Positions 44,064 to 53,280 of a stretch of 64,000 nt of DNA are shown here, piece after piece. The position numbers were made by a program, and so were the translations under genes. The notes under the pieces were generated by a model. That model made no database searches. It was not told the DNA's origin and worked only from the letters and a program-made list of their open reading frames with translations. How positions within the stretch are numbered: position 1 is the stretch's first letter; each line of letters starts with the position of its first letter. Origin of the DNA: Bizionia paragorgiae (GTDB lineage: Bacteria; Bacteroidota; Bacteroidia; Flavobacteriales; Flavobacteriaceae); NCBI RefSeq assembly GCF_900107625.1, contig NZ_FNQK01000002.1, positions 62,001 to 126,000 of the forward strand. Direction: 5' to 3'.

Positions 44064-44798
44064 ATGCAAAAGTTATTAGCCTATCCTTTAACCGTGATTT
44101 ACTACCTTTTTTTCGGATTGACCTTAGTGGTATTTCATCCGATACAGTGGGTGTGTCTTAACGTTTTTGGCTACCAAGCACACAAAAAATCGGTAGATAT
44201 TTTACAGTTTTTACTCATGCGATGTCTAAATATTTTAGGCACCACCTTTTTATTTAAAAACGACTACGAACTCCCAACCGATTTACCCATAATAATCGTG
44301 TCGAATCATCAAAGCATGTACGACATTTCTCCTATCATGTGGCATTTAAGAAAACACCACGTTAAATTTGTTAGCAAAAAGGAACTTGGAAAAGGCATCC
44401 CTTCAGTTTCTTACAATTTACGACATGGTGGTTCGGCCCTAATAGACAGAAAAAACCCAAGGCAAGCCATTTTAGAAATCAGGCGTTTTGCAACTTATAT
44501 TGAAGAGACTAATAGAGCTGCGGTTATATTCCCTGAAGGCACACGAAGTAAAAACGGAACGCCTAAACCTTTTCGAACTAAAGGCTTAGAAACCTTAATT
44601 AAATACGTACCAAGCGCGATAATTGTTCCTATTAGTATTAACAATTCATGGAAAACTATGCGTTATGGGAATTTCCCTATGGGCATAGGAGCTCATATTA
44701 CATTTGAAGTACACAAGCCGCTAAAAGCTAGCGAATTTGAAATACACGATCTTTTAGAACAGGTAGAATCTGTTATAAAAGAACACATAATTAATTAA
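44064..44798 (+). CDS. 1-acyl-sn-glycerol-3-phosphate acyltransferase (PlsC-like)
   Basis: 244 residues from the ATG at 44064 (MQKLLAYPLTVIYYLFFG); an ATG 54 bases earlier lies against the terminator and is unlikely. The acyltransferase motif I is NHQSMYD (H-x4-D), followed by FVSKKELGKGIP, GGSALIDRKNP and motif III FPEGTRS. An N-terminal TM helix holds it at the inner membrane. It adds the second acyl chain to make phosphatidic acid. Followed by an acyl-ACP desaturase gene 12 bases downstream, so chain supply and use are encoded together. Confidence 0.93.
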   Translation: MQKLLAYPLTVIYYLFFGLTLVVFHPIQWVCLNVFGYQAHKKSVDILQFLLMRCLNILGTTFLFKNDYELPTDLPIIIVSNHQSMYDISPIMWHLRKHHVKFVSKKELGKGIPSVSYNLRHGGSALIDRKNPRQAILEIRRFATYIEETNRAAVIFPEGTRSKNGTPKPFRTKGLETLIKYVPSAIIVPISINNSWKTMRYGNFPMGIGAHITFEVHKPLKASEFEIHDLLEQVESVIKEHIIN

Positions 44799-44810
44799 AC
44801 ACGATATGTT

Positions 44811-45797
44811 ATGTCATTAAAAAACGTAAGATTAGAAGTGATGCAATTTTTGGAAAAAGATGTTGATGCATTAATCCAAAAATACTTAATTCCAATCGAC
44901 ACCATTTGGCAACCCTCAGATTTCCTACCTAACTCTGAAAGTGACACTTTTTTTGAAGAGGTTAAAGAAATTAGAGAACTCTCTAAAGAATTACCTTACG
45001 ACTTTTGGGTTGTTCTTGTTGGAGATATGATTACCGAAGAAGCTCTACCCACCTACGAGTCATGGTTAATGGAAGTAGAAGGCGTCGATCAAGTAGAACG
45101 CAACGGTTGGTCTAAATGGGTTAGACATTGGACGGCCGAAGAAAACAGACATGGCGATGTATTAAACAAATACCTCTACCTCTCTGGACGTGTTAACATG
45201 CGCGAAATAGAAAAAACAACACAGCATCTTATTGCCGATGGTTTTGATATTGGTACCGATAGAGATCCGTATAAAAACTTTATCTATACTAGTTTTCAAG
45301 AGCTAGCAACGTATGTCTCTCATAACCGCGTCGCGAAATTAGCAAAAGAAAAAGGCAACAAACAGCTGTCTAAAATGTGTAAGATTATTTCTGGAGACGA
45401 AATGAGACATCACCACGCATACAGCGAATTTGTAGAGCGTATTTTTGCTGTAGACCCTAGCCAAATGATGCTTGCTTTTCAATACATGATGAAGCAAAAG
45501 ATTACAATGCCAGCACATTTTTTAAGAGAGTCTGGAGGAAAAGTTAGTACAGCTTTCGAAGAGTTTTCGAATACAGCGCAACGCATTGGGGTATACACCT
45601 CTTTAGATTACGTAGAAATCTTAGAAAAACTGATTAAACGTTGGGAAATTGATAAGATTACCGATCTTAATGATGAAGCTGAAAAAGCAAGAGACTATTT
45701 AATGAAACTCCCAGGACGCATGTTACGTTTAGCAGACCGTATTAAAATACCTGAAAACTCATACCAATTTAAATGGGTAGAACCTGCTAAATTATAA
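44811..45797 (+). CDS. Acyl-ACP desaturase (soluble di-iron, FA_desaturase_2)
   Basis: 328 residues, soluble. The two di-iron motifs of the plant stearoyl-ACP type are visible: EENRHGD (about 109-115) and DEMRHHH (about 197-203), with further Glu ligands in DMITEEALPTY and FQELATY. These enzymes insert a double bond into acyl-ACP with O2 and ferredoxin, adjusting membrane fluidity, which fits a cold or marine habitat. Between plsC and an HD hydrolase gene with 12- and 2-base gaps, so probably one operon. Confidence 0.95.
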   Translation: MSLKNVRLEVMQFLEKDVDALIQKYLIPIDTIWQPSDFLPNSESDTFFEEVKEIRELSKELPYDFWVVLVGDMITEEALPTYESWLMEVEGVDQVERNGWSKWVRHWTAEENRHGDVLNKYLYLSGRVNMREIEKTTQHLIADGFDIGTDRDPYKNFIYTSFQELATYVSHNRVAKLAKEKGNKQLSKMCKIISGDEMRHHHAYSEFVERIFAVDPSQMMLAFQYMMKQKITMPAHFLRESGGKVSTAFEEFSNTAQRIGVYTSLDYVEILEKLIKRWEIDKITDLNDEAEKARDYLMKLPGRMLRLADRIKIPENSYQFKWVEPAKL

Positions 45798-45799
45798 CC

Positions 45800-46453
45800 A
45801 TGTCCCAAGATCTTTTAATTAACAACACCATTGCATTCGTTAAGCAAGAGCTTAAAGACGCCGAAGGAGGCCACGATTGGTTTCATATTGAACGGGTTTA
45901 CAAAAACGCTCTACTTATTGCTAAAAACGAAGCTGTAGACTCACTTGTTGTTGCCCTTGGTGCGCTATTACATGATATAGCGGACAGCAAATTTCACAAT
46001 GGTGATGAAACCGTAGGTCCTAAAGTAGCCCGTGAGTTTTTGTTTGCACAAAATGTGGATTCCCATATAATTGAGCACGTTATAAAAATAATTGAAAATA
46101 TTAGTTTTAAAGGCGGCAATACCTCACAGCAGTTTAAGTCTTTAGAATTGGACGTGGTGCAGGATGCGGACAGATTAGATGCCATTGGGGCTATTGGAAT
46201 TGCGCGTTGTTTTAATTACGGCGGATTTAAAAATAGACCGCTATTTAATCCCGCAATTAAACCTCAGCTTAACATGTCTAAAGAAGACTATAAAAACTCG
46301 AAAGCACCAACAATTAATCACTTCTATGAAAAGTTGTTACTTTTAAAAGATAGAATGAACACCAAAACAGGTAAACAAATTGCCGAAAAAAGACACGATT
46401 TTATGCTGCTCTTTTTAGATCAATTTTACGATGAATGGGATGGTATAAAATAA
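45800..46453 (+). CDS. HD-domain phosphohydrolase
   Basis: 217 residues of the YedJ-like HD family. The metal ligands are His in GGHDWFHIERV, HD in ALLHDIADSKF, and Asp in DVVQDADRLDAIGAIGIARCF, a typical set. Such proteins hydrolyse phosphate esters or nucleotides; substrate unknown. It starts 2 bases after the desaturase stop and ends the operon at a strong terminator. Confidence 0.93.
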   Translation: MSQDLLINNTIAFVKQELKDAEGGHDWFHIERVYKNALLIAKNEAVDSLVVALGALLHDIADSKFHNGDETVGPKVAREFLFAQNVDSHIIEHVIKIIENISFKGGNTSQQFKSLELDVVQDADRLDAIGAIGIARCFNYGGFKNRPLFNPAIKPQLNMSKEDYKNSKAPTINHFYEKLLLLKDRMNTKTGKQIAEKRHDFMLLFLDQFYDEWDGIK

Positions 46454-46470
46454 CACAATAACACCAAAAA

Positions 46471-46500
46471 AAAAGACGACTATAGCAGTCGTCTTTTTTT
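46471..46500 (+). terminator. Terminator of the plsC-desaturase-HD operon
   Basis: Perfect 11-bp stem AAAAGACGACT / AGTCGTCTTTT, five-base loop, then T-run; 17 bases after the stop. Confidence 0.87.
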
Positions 46501-46649
46501 GTATTATATATCAGGTACTTTAACTAAGAACAGGACTTAGAAAGCGAATTTTCTAGCTACCGCATCCTAGGATTACCCTATTACCATAAGGCTAGTATTT
46601 ATTGCGACCTAGTAATAAAAGCTACTTCCTAATTACCCACATTAAGCTC

Positions 46650-47432
46650 CTATTTCCCTGGGAAATTAGCTTTTCTTTTTTCTAAAAACGCTGTTGTTCC
46701 TTCTTTAAAATCTTCAGTACCAAAACAGTTTCCAAACTCTTTAATTTCAGTTTCATAACCATTTACACCATCTTTAAAATTAGCATTTACAGCAGTAATT
46801 GCTTTACTAATCGCTACTGATGAGTTACGCATTATTTTCCCTGCTATTTTTTCGGCCAATGGCATGAGTTCTTCAAGTTCTACCACGTGGTTTACTAAAC
46901 CGTAATCTTTTGCTGTATTGGCATCTATCATACCCGCAGTCATCACCATTTCCATAGCACGACCTTTACCTACTAATTGAGGCAAACGCTGTGTACCACC
47001 GTAACCAGGAATCACACCCAGGGACACTTCCGGCAGTCCCATTTTAGCATTAGTACTCGCTATTCTAAAGTGCGAAGCCATAGCTAATTCTAATCCGCCA
47101 CCCAATGCAAAACCATTAACTACTGCAATTACTGGCGTACTTAAATTCTCGACAAAATCGAACAATAATTCTTGTCCTTTTGCTGCTAACTGACCGCCAT
47201 TAGACACATCAAAATTAGCAAACTCACTTATATCAGCACCAGCCACAAACGCCTTTTCTCCACTACCCGTTATAAAAATAACTTTGGTATCGGCATCTTT
47301 ATCTGCTGCGTCGAATGCCTTATGCAGCTCTTCGATAGTTGCCTTGTTTAACGCATTTAATTTAGTTGGCCTGTTAATTGTAATTGTTGTTATACCGTTA
47401 TTAAATGCGGTAAGTATGTTTTGATAATCCAT
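46650..47432 (-). CDS. Enoyl-CoA hydratase/isomerase family protein
   Basis: 260-residue crotonase. Oxyanion-hole segments KAFVAGADISEF (about 68-79) and GFALGGGLELAMA; catalytic Glu positions at ELAMASHFRIA (Glu near 113) and LPEVSLGVIPGYGGTQRLPQLVGKGRAMEM, as in true short-chain enoyl-CoA hydratases. C-terminal EGTTAFLEKRKANFPGK is the standard family end. It hydrates 2-enoyl-CoA in beta-oxidation. It starts 23 bases after the stop of the sensor kinase gene on the same strand. Confidence 0.94.
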   Translation of the reverse strand: MDYQNILTAFNNGITTITINRPTKLNALNKATIEELHKAFDAADKDADTKVIFITGSGEKAFVAGADISEFANFDVSNGGQLAAKGQELLFDFVENLSTPVIAVVNGFALGGGLELAMASHFRIASTNAKMGLPEVSLGVIPGYGGTQRLPQLVGKGRAMEMVMTAGMIDANTAKDYGLVNHVVELEELMPLAEKIAGKIMRNSSVAISKAITAVNANFKDGVNGYETEIKEFGNCFGTEDFKEGTTAFLEKRKANFPGK

Positions 47433-47455
47433 ATCTATAAATTTTAAATTTCTAA

Positions 47456-48907
47456 TTATTCCTTAGGAAAGCTTACCGTAAAGGTGGTTCCTATGTTTTT
47501 CTGTGTTACAAAGGTAATGCTTCCGTTATAGGCTTCTAACATATTTTTAATCATTCCTAAACCTAATCCCATACCACTGGATTTGGTCGTAAATTTAGGT
47601 TCAAAAACTCTGATTCTATTTTCTTCAGAAATCCCGATACCATTATCGGTTACTTGAATAGTGACGCTTTTGGCGTCGTCTAAAACACTCACGTTAATTT
47701 TTGGTTCGCGCCCTTCTGGAACGGCTTGAATACTGTTTTTAATTAGATTAGTTACAATCCGAATAAGCTGTGAGCGATCAAATTTAGCGATTATTTCTTC
47801 TTTTTCAGAATGAAATTCAATGTCGCTTTCTACAAAAATATCCAATGCTAAGTGTACAATTTTTACCACATTTAGCTGTTCGTTTTGCTGCACAGGCATT
47901 TTTGCGAAATTTGAAAACGCACTCGCAATAGAACTCATCGTATCTATTTGCTGAATTAAAGTATCAGTATATTCATTTACCTTAGTAAATATTTCAGGAT
48001 CGTTAGGATCGAATTTTCTTTGAAAATTCTGCACACTCAAACGCATGGGGGTTAAGGGATTTTTAATTTCATGCGCCACCTGCTTTGCCATCTCTCGCCA
48101 TGCGCGCTCCCTCTCGTTTGTTGCTAATATAACAACACTTTCCTCCAACTCATCGATCATATTATTATACGATTTTATAAGTTCTGAAATTTCCTCACTC
48201 GTATGTGCGATGTCTATTTTCTCATTTCGCTTTTCTAATCGGGTAGTTCGCATCTTATCACTAATCTTTTTTAGTGATTTGGTGATGTACTTAGACAAGA
48301 AAAAAGCAAACATTACCGCTATAGCAAGAATTAATAAAGTGGTATAACTTAACCGGGTTAAAAACTCATTAAGTTCCTTGGCTAAGAAATCATCATTTTC
48401 CAAATACGGCAGATTAATAATAGCTAAGGGTTTAAATTTTTGATCGTAAATATACTGGTAACTCGACCTGAAATTTTCTTGTGCTTTAACCTCCTTTTTC
48501 TCAAAACGGTGCTCGGCAGTATTTAGAAGTTGGTTTAGAATCTCTGTATCGATACACTGACTGGAACGCTCTGGCACCAGGTCGGCTTTAGACGAAATAA
48601 GCAGTTCGCCTTCAAAATTGTATAAGTTGATTTGCAGGTTGTGCACATCGGCAACCTCGAAAATTTTCGTTTTAAAAATAAGAGGAATATTTTCGGTTGT
48701 TACAGGGTACGAAGTCTCGCGAATTACAAATTTCAAGCTATTAATAATAGCGCTTTCTTTACGCTCTAATCGTTGCTTATGGTAGTCTTGAGTTTCCTCG
48801 TTATACTGATAGATATATACGGTTGCAATTAGTAATGAAGACACGATAACCAATAAAATCATGGCTAAAAATATGCGTACACGTAGGGAGAGCTTGTTTA
48901 TTTTCAT
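47456..48907 (-). CDS. Membrane sensor histidine kinase with HAMP domain
   Basis: 483 residues. TM1 at about 9-30, periplasmic sensor of about 150 residues, TM2 at about 188-207, HAMP (SLKKISDKMRTTRLEKRNE), HisKA with H-box MAKQVAHEIKNPLTPMRLS, then HATPase_c with N-box IVTNLIKNSIQAV, G1 VTDNGIGI and G2 GMGLGLGMIK. The HAHEIKNPL-P-type H-box resembles NtrY-like kinases. No response regulator is adjacent. It lies downstream of hemJ, separated by a dispersed-repeat element (48951-49018). Confidence 0.94.
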   Translation of the reverse strand: MKINKLSLRVRIFLAMILLVIVSSLLIATVYIYQYNEETQDYHKQRLERKESAIINSLKFVIRETSYPVTTENIPLIFKTKIFEVADVHNLQINLYNFEGELLISSKADLVPERSSQCIDTEILNQLLNTAEHRFEKKEVKAQENFRSSYQYIYDQKFKPLAIINLPYLENDDFLAKELNEFLTRLSYTTLLILAIAVMFAFFLSKYITKSLKKISDKMRTTRLEKRNEKIDIAHTSEEISELIKSYNNMIDELEESVVILATNERERAWREMAKQVAHEIKNPLTPMRLSVQNFQRKFDPNDPEIFTKVNEYTDTLIQQIDTMSSIASAFSNFAKMPVQQNEQLNVVKIVHLALDIFVESDIEFHSEKEEIIAKFDRSQLIRIVTNLIKNSIQAVPEGREPKINVSVLDDAKSVTIQVTDNGIGISEENRIRVFEPKFTTKSSGMGLGLGMIKNMLEAYNGSITFVTQKNIGTTFTVSFPKE

Positions 48908-48950
48908 TACTTATTTTAAAGCTTTAAATATAGCAATAATCGAACCAATT

Positions 48951-49018
48951 TACCGCGTTAGCGATAGAAACGGCATCCTTTTGCTTTTTAGGCAAAAGAT
49001 ATAGTGGATAGCGCGGTA
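48951..49018. repeat. Dispersed structured intergenic repeat, copy A
   Basis: Outer arms TACCGCG (48951-48957) and CGCGGTA (49012-49018) are complementary; inner hairpin CTTTTGC / GCAAAAG. Shares GTTAGCGAT, CGGCATCCTTTT, AAAAGATATAG and AGCGCG in order with copy B (62866-62938, opposite orientation), while the inner hairpin differs in sequence but stays paired. Confidence 0.65.
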
Positions 49019-49061
49019 GGGCAAAGCTTTTTTTTTGCGACGCCCTAAACCGCCAAAACAA

Positions 49062-49613
49062 TTAAAATGTATCGCCGTTTTTTTCTCGAATACGCTTATA
49101 GACTTTAAAACCGAGCATGAGTAATATACCGAGAACAAGGATGCCTACCACACCAAAGACCCAATTGATAGCACTTTTTAAAATTACTAAAAACACCACA
49201 GCAAACAGTATAAAGGTCGCGCCTTCGTTCCATAAACGCATAAAATTTGATGTTTTTTTCACCACGTCATTTTGCAATTGTATAAAATAGATATGCGTTT
49301 TTAGGTGGTAGAGAAAAAGTAAAATCACAAAGGTTAGTTTAACATGCATCCACGGTTGCTCCAACCAAGAAGGCATTAAAACCAACAACCAAAGGGCGAA
49401 AATAGTCGCTAATATTGCCGATGGCCAGGTGATAATATACCATAAGCGCTTCGCCATTAACTTAAGCTGCTCACCTAAAATTTCCTTATCTGGTGATGGT
49501 CTATGAAAAGCTTCTATTTGATACACAAACAAGCGCGGAATATAAAACAAACCGGCAAACCAAGTAATAACAAAAATAAGATGCAGCGCTTTGATGTAGT
49601 TATAATATTCCAT
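49062..49613 (-). CDS. hemJ: Protoporphyrinogen IX oxidase HemJ (CopD family)
   Basis: 183 residues from ATG at 49613 (MEYYNYIKALHLIFVITWFAGLFYIPRLFVY), the usual HemJ start; the longer reading from 49715 overlaps the MATE gene and lacks support. Four TM helices and the conserved His near the N-terminus (ALHLIF) and the Lys/Arg in the second part (MHVKLTFV) agree with HemJ. It oxidises protoporphyrinogen IX, replacing HemY/HemG, which are not in the window. Its start overlaps the MATE stop (TAATG), and hemH is two genes upstream in the same operon, which supports the assignment. Confidence 0.9.
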   Translation of the reverse strand: MEYYNYIKALHLIFVITWFAGLFYIPRLFVYQIEAFHRPSPDKEILGEQLKLMAKRLWYIITWPSAILATIFALWLLVLMPSWLEQPWMHVKLTFVILLFLYHLKTHIYFIQLQNDVVKKTSNFMRLWNEGATFILFAVVFLVILKSAINWVFGVVGILVLGILLMLGFKVYKRIREKNGDTF

Positions 49614-50971
49614 TAGACTGTTTTTGAAGGTGTTAAATTCGTTTTTACTTCGCGGTTTAAAAAATAAGCGGTGATTAGGGTTGCCAACACATCGGAAATC
49701 GGGAATGACATCCATACGCCTAGTTCGCCAAAAAACTGAGGCAGTATAAAGATAAGGGGAATAAATATAAACCCTTGTCGTGTTAAGGTGAGTAGTAAGG
49801 CGGGCACGGCTTTACCTATAGCCTGAAAATAGGCCGCTCCGATAAGCTGAATGGCCACAATAGGCGTCACTGCAAACACCCATCGCATGGCGCTTGGCGT
49901 TTCTTTAATTACTTCGGGGTTAGAGGTAAACAATCGGGTAATAGCTTCTGGAAACACCATTAAAATAATAAAAACGATAATAGCTAAACCTATAGCATAC
50001 TTTAAGGCCGTTGCGATGCTCTCTTTAACCCGACCATAGTGGTGTGCTCCGTAATTATAACCGGCAATTGGTAAAAACCCTTGGGTAATACCATATACAG
50101 GAAACAAGGCAAACATTAGCATACGGCCAACGATAGCATAGGCCGTCACCGAGGTTTCGCCACCGAGGTTATACAAAATGTTATTCATTAACAAATAGGT
50201 GATGCTCACTACCGCTTGGCGGGCTAGTGTTACAAATCCTAAACTAGAAATCTCGGAAACAATGGTTTTATCGAGTCCGAAGTGCGACATATTAATTTTT
50301 AGCTCCGAGTTTTTAGATATAAAATACCACAGAATAAAAAGGAAACACAACAGATACGATCCGGTCGTAGCCCACGCTGCACCGGCCATACCAAAATCCA
50401 TAACATTAATAAAAAGGTAGTCTAAAATTAAATTCCCTACCGACGGGAATAGCATGGCATACATGGCGAATTTTGGTTTCCCTTCGGCACGAATTACGGT
50501 ATTCCCCATCATACATAAAGCCAAAAAGGGCACACCATACAACACGATAGTATAATATGTTTTGGCGGGCTCAAAAATAGCCCCTTTACCCCCAAAGGCG
50601 GGAATGATTGCATCTATATACCACAATCCCGCAGTTACAAAAGCGATAGTAAGAATAAGGGTTAGGGTGATTTGATTTCCAAAAACCTTAAGTGCTTTTG
50701 GGTGATTATTAGCTCCTAAAGCACGAGAAATTATCGAGGATCCACCAACACCAATAGACATTCCTAAAGCGGCAATAAAGAAAGACACCGGTAAAACCAC
50801 ATTTATCGCAGCAATAGCGGTAGAACCAATCCATTGTCCAACAAAAATAGTATCGACTAGAATATTAAGAGACATTACCAGAATCCCTATAGACGCTGGT
50901 ACGGCCTGCTTAACTAATAATTTACTTATTGTTTCTGTTCCTAAATATGTCGAATGACTTTCTTTTTGCAT
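49613..50971 (-). CDS. MATE-family efflux transporter
   Basis: 452 residues with 12 predicted TM helices, two MatE repeats (AVPASIGILVMSLNILVDTIFVGQWIG; GIPFLALCMMGNTVIRAEGKPKFAM). Na+- or H+-driven exporter of cationic drugs or metabolites. It begins directly after the hemH stop codon with no spacer and overlaps hemJ, so it is fully embedded in the heme operon. Export of porphyrin intermediates is a possible reason for its position, but this is inference. Confidence 0.93.
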   Translation of the reverse strand: MQKESHSTYLGTETISKLLVKQAVPASIGILVMSLNILVDTIFVGQWIGSTAIAAINVVLPVSFFIAALGMSIGVGGSSIISRALGANNHPKALKVFGNQITLTLILTIAFVTAGLWYIDAIIPAFGGKGAIFEPAKTYYTIVLYGVPFLALCMMGNTVIRAEGKPKFAMYAMLFPSVGNLILDYLFINVMDFGMAGAAWATTGSYLLCFLFILWYFISKNSELKINMSHFGLDKTIVSEISSLGFVTLARQAVVSITYLLMNNILYNLGGETSVTAYAIVGRMLMFALFPVYGITQGFLPIAGYNYGAHHYGRVKESIATALKYAIGLAIIVFIILMVFPEAITRLFTSNPEVIKETPSAMRWVFAVTPIVAIQLIGAAYFQAIGKAVPALLLTLTRQGFIFIPLIFILPQFFGELGVWMSFPISDVLATLITAYFLNREVKTNLTPSKTV

Positions 50972-52006
50972 TTAAGCTTCTGTTGGCTCTAAAGCCCACG
51001 CGTTAATCCACTGTGCTAAAAGTGCTACCCAATCTTCATTAGTATTTAAACAAGGTACAGTACTAAACTCCTTACCGCCTACTTCATGAAAAAGCTCTTC
51101 GCCTTCCATAGCAATTTCTTCTAGAGTCTCTAAACAATCACTAACAAATGCTGGGGTAACAATGGCCATATTTTTAACGCCACTTTTTCCTAGGCGCTCT
51201 ATTGTTCTATCGGTATAAGGCAACAACCAAGGATCGAAACCTAATCGCGATTGAAACGATGTAGAATACGAATCGTCTGGTAAGTTTAATTTCTCTGCTA
51301 TTAAACGGGTAACTTCAAAACACTGGTGTCTGTAGCAAAATTCGTGTGCCGGAGAAGGTGTTTTACAACACGACCCGTCGATAGTACAATGTGATTTTGT
51401 AATATCACTCTTGCGAATATGTCGCTCTGGGACACCGTGGTAAGAAAATAATAGGTGGTCGTAATTTTTATCTTTTAAATCGTCTTGTATCGAATTAGCG
51501 AGCACCGTAATATAATCGGGGTTATTATAAAATGCCGGTAGCGAATCGATTTTTAAATTTGGAAAATGTTCTTTTCTTAAGGATTCGGCTAAAACCAAAA
51601 TAGTTTCGGTAGTTGCCATAGCAAATTGCGGATAAAGAGGAATTAAAAACACCTCGTCCACACCTTTATCGACTAGCTCTTGCAACCCTTTTTTAATAGT
51701 CATACTCCCATAACGCATAGCTAAGGCAATAGGATACTCGGTTTGCTCTTGTACTTTTTCTTGTAACTGTTCTGAAAGTACAATTAGTGGCGACCCGTTT
51801 TCCCACCATATTTTTTTATAGGCGGCTGCCGAGGCTTTAGGCCTGGTATTTAAAATAATACCTTTAACCAGCAGTGTTCTTGCCCATAGCGGGACATCAA
51901 TAACACGCTCGTCCATTAAAAACTCTCCTAAATACTTTTTTACATGTTTAGGCTCCGGACTTTCTGGTGATCCTAGATTTACGAGTAAGACTCCTTTTTT
52001 CTTCAT
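50972..52006 (-). CDS. hemH: Ferrochelatase
   Basis: 344 residues. KGVLLVNLGSPESPEPKHVKKYLGEFL at the start, catalytic His in LLFSYHGVPERHI, Cys-rich SHCTIDGSCCKT and CYRHQCFEVTRLIAEKL, and Glu in DCLETLEEIAMEGEE, all diagnostic. It inserts Fe2+ into protoporphyrin IX as the last step of heme b synthesis. First gene of the minus-strand heme arm, followed without gap by the MATE gene and hemJ. It lies 172 bases downstream of the AraC regulator gene. Confidence 0.96.
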   Translation of the reverse strand: MKKKGVLLVNLGSPESPEPKHVKKYLGEFLMDERVIDVPLWARTLLVKGIILNTRPKASAAAYKKIWWENGSPLIVLSEQLQEKVQEQTEYPIALAMRYGSMTIKKGLQELVDKGVDEVFLIPLYPQFAMATTETILVLAESLRKEHFPNLKIDSLPAFYNNPDYITVLANSIQDDLKDKNYDHLLFSYHGVPERHIRKSDITKSHCTIDGSCCKTPSPAHEFCYRHQCFEVTRLIAEKLNLPDDSYSTSFQSRLGFDPWLLPYTDRTIERLGKSGVKNMAIVTPAFVSDCLETLEEIAMEGEELFHEVGGKEFSTVPCLNTNEDWVALLAQWINAWALEPTEA

Positions 52007-52178
52007 TCTTATATCTTAATAAAAACCCCAACACGCCAAACGCTGTTCTGGTTTTACTGTGTTTTTTCGAATTGCAAAAATACAATTCTAATTACTATTA
52101 TTCTTATCGTGAGACAGATTCCCAATGGTTATTTAACAACTTCTGGAAATTGTTTTGCGTTATACTATTAACTACCCG

Positions 52179-53066
52179 CTAGCCTAAAGACTGCAAGTAT
52201 TTTTTTGGTGTTGTACCATATTTCTTTTTAAAAGCGGCAATAAAATGACTGGATGTACTATAGCCAACTTTTAACCCTACCTCATTAACATTATGGTCTC
52301 CAGACTCTAAGAGTTTACGCGCCACTTCCATCTTATAATCTAATAAAAAGCTAAAAACGGTGTCTCCATAAATTTGTTTAAACCCTTCCTTTAATTTTTT
52401 TAAACTCAATCCTATTTCGTCACTCAATTCCTGTAAACTTGGTGGCTCTGCCATTCGGCTTATTATAATATCTTTTGCCTTACGTATTTTAATAACATTA
52501 GTCTCATCGACTAAAAACGGACATTGCTCAATATCGGCTTCTTCATTTCTATTAAAATACAAGCTTAGCAATTCTAGAGTTTTACCTTTAAAATAAATGT
52601 GCTTTATAGATTGATTGAGGTTAAAGTGAATTAACTGATTTAAGACAATAGCCATAGACGGCGATATCTTTCCGTCTTTATAATATTTCTTATCGCGGTT
52701 ATCATCACTTAAAAAAGTAATATAATCGGCTTCTTGAGAAAACAAACCGTGAAATTTTTTAATAGAAATAAGCACGGTAATCAACCACGAATTGGGCTTA
52801 ACCTCTAAATCAATTGGTAATTCGCGCTGCGGATTATAGAGTAATAAGGAATTTTCTTCTAAAACCTCTAAACTGTAGCGCCCCTCATTAAAATTAAAAG
52901 TACTTGAGCCTTTAATACTAAAATGAAACTGTATAAAATTACTACCTATTTCTCGTGTTACCTGCTGAGAATCGGTAGTCTCATTGTGAAATGTTAACAC
53001 AAAAACATCATCGTCTACTTTTGTTTCGTTGTATGACCTTGTAGCGACATTTTTTTGATTATTCAT
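52179..53066 (-). CDS. AraC-family transcriptional regulator
   Basis: 295 residues. The N-terminal 190 residues are a cupin-like sensing domain (FSIKGSSTFNFNEGRYSLEVLEENSLLLYNPQ), and the C-terminal 100 a double helix-turn-helix (PPSLQELSDEIGLSLKKLKEGFKQIYG; VNEVGLKVGYSTSSHFIAAFKKKYGTTPKKYL). It resembles PchR-like regulators of siderophore and iron genes. It is divergent from hemA, its leader carries an iron-box-like repeat, and hemH follows, so control of heme synthesis or iron uptake is plausible. Confidence 0.9.
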   Translation of the reverse strand: MNNQKNVATRSYNETKVDDDVFVLTFHNETTDSQQVTREIGSNFIQFHFSIKGSSTFNFNEGRYSLEVLEENSLLLYNPQRELPIDLEVKPNSWLITVLISIKKFHGLFSQEADYITFLSDDNRDKKYYKDGKISPSMAIVLNQLIHFNLNQSIKHIYFKGKTLELLSLYFNRNEEADIEQCPFLVDETNVIKIRKAKDIIISRMAEPPSLQELSDEIGLSLKKLKEGFKQIYGDTVFSFLLDYKMEVARKLLESGDHNVNEVGLKVGYSTSSHFIAAFKKKYGTTPKKYLQSLG

Positions 53067-53087
53067 TTATTAAATTTTATTATTTTA

Positions 53088-53104
53088 TTTAGATTCATTC
53101 TAAA
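53088..53104 (-). promoter_or_regulatory. Iron-box-like inverted repeat in the AraC gene leader
   Basis: TTTAGATTCATTCTAAA on the plus strand, symmetrical in its outer 6 bases and the best copy of the motif shared with sufA and feoA. It lies between the -7 element (53135-53142) and the start codon. Confidence 0.65.
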
Positions 53105-53134
53105 CAAAGACCTCCTTAGTACTTGAATTTAGTA

Positions 53135-53142
53135 CAAAAGTA
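53135..53142 (-). promoter_or_regulatory. AraC gene promoter -7 element
   Basis: TACTTTTG on the minus strand fits TAnnTTTG; the leader before ATG would be about 60 bases and contains the inverted repeat. Confidence 0.5.
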
Positions 53143-53236
53143 TGACATTTATCATATTTTATGAAAAAAGAAGGCTAAAAAACCACAAACGATACTTAAA
53201 GTTCTTTTAGCGTTACTTTTTTCAAAAATGTCCTAC

Positions 53237-53244
53237 TACATTTG
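53237..53244 (+). promoter_or_regulatory. hemA promoter -7 element
   Basis: TACATTTG fits TAnnTTTG. It overlaps a possible TTG start at 53242, so that start cannot be used from this promoter; the ATG at 53281 is 36 bases downstream. Confidence 0.6.
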
Positions 53245-53280
53245 CCGTTAACAAACCCCGAAGTCTGTTTACACGAAAAC

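Noticed and set aside
49614-49715. N-terminal extension of HemJ
   Set aside because: The extra 34 residues overlap the MATE gene in another frame and precede a complete HemJ start with TAATG coupling.
53242-53280. TTG start extending hemA by 13 residues
   Set aside because: It lies inside the TACATTTG promoter element; the ATG at 53281 starts with the typical family N-terminus.
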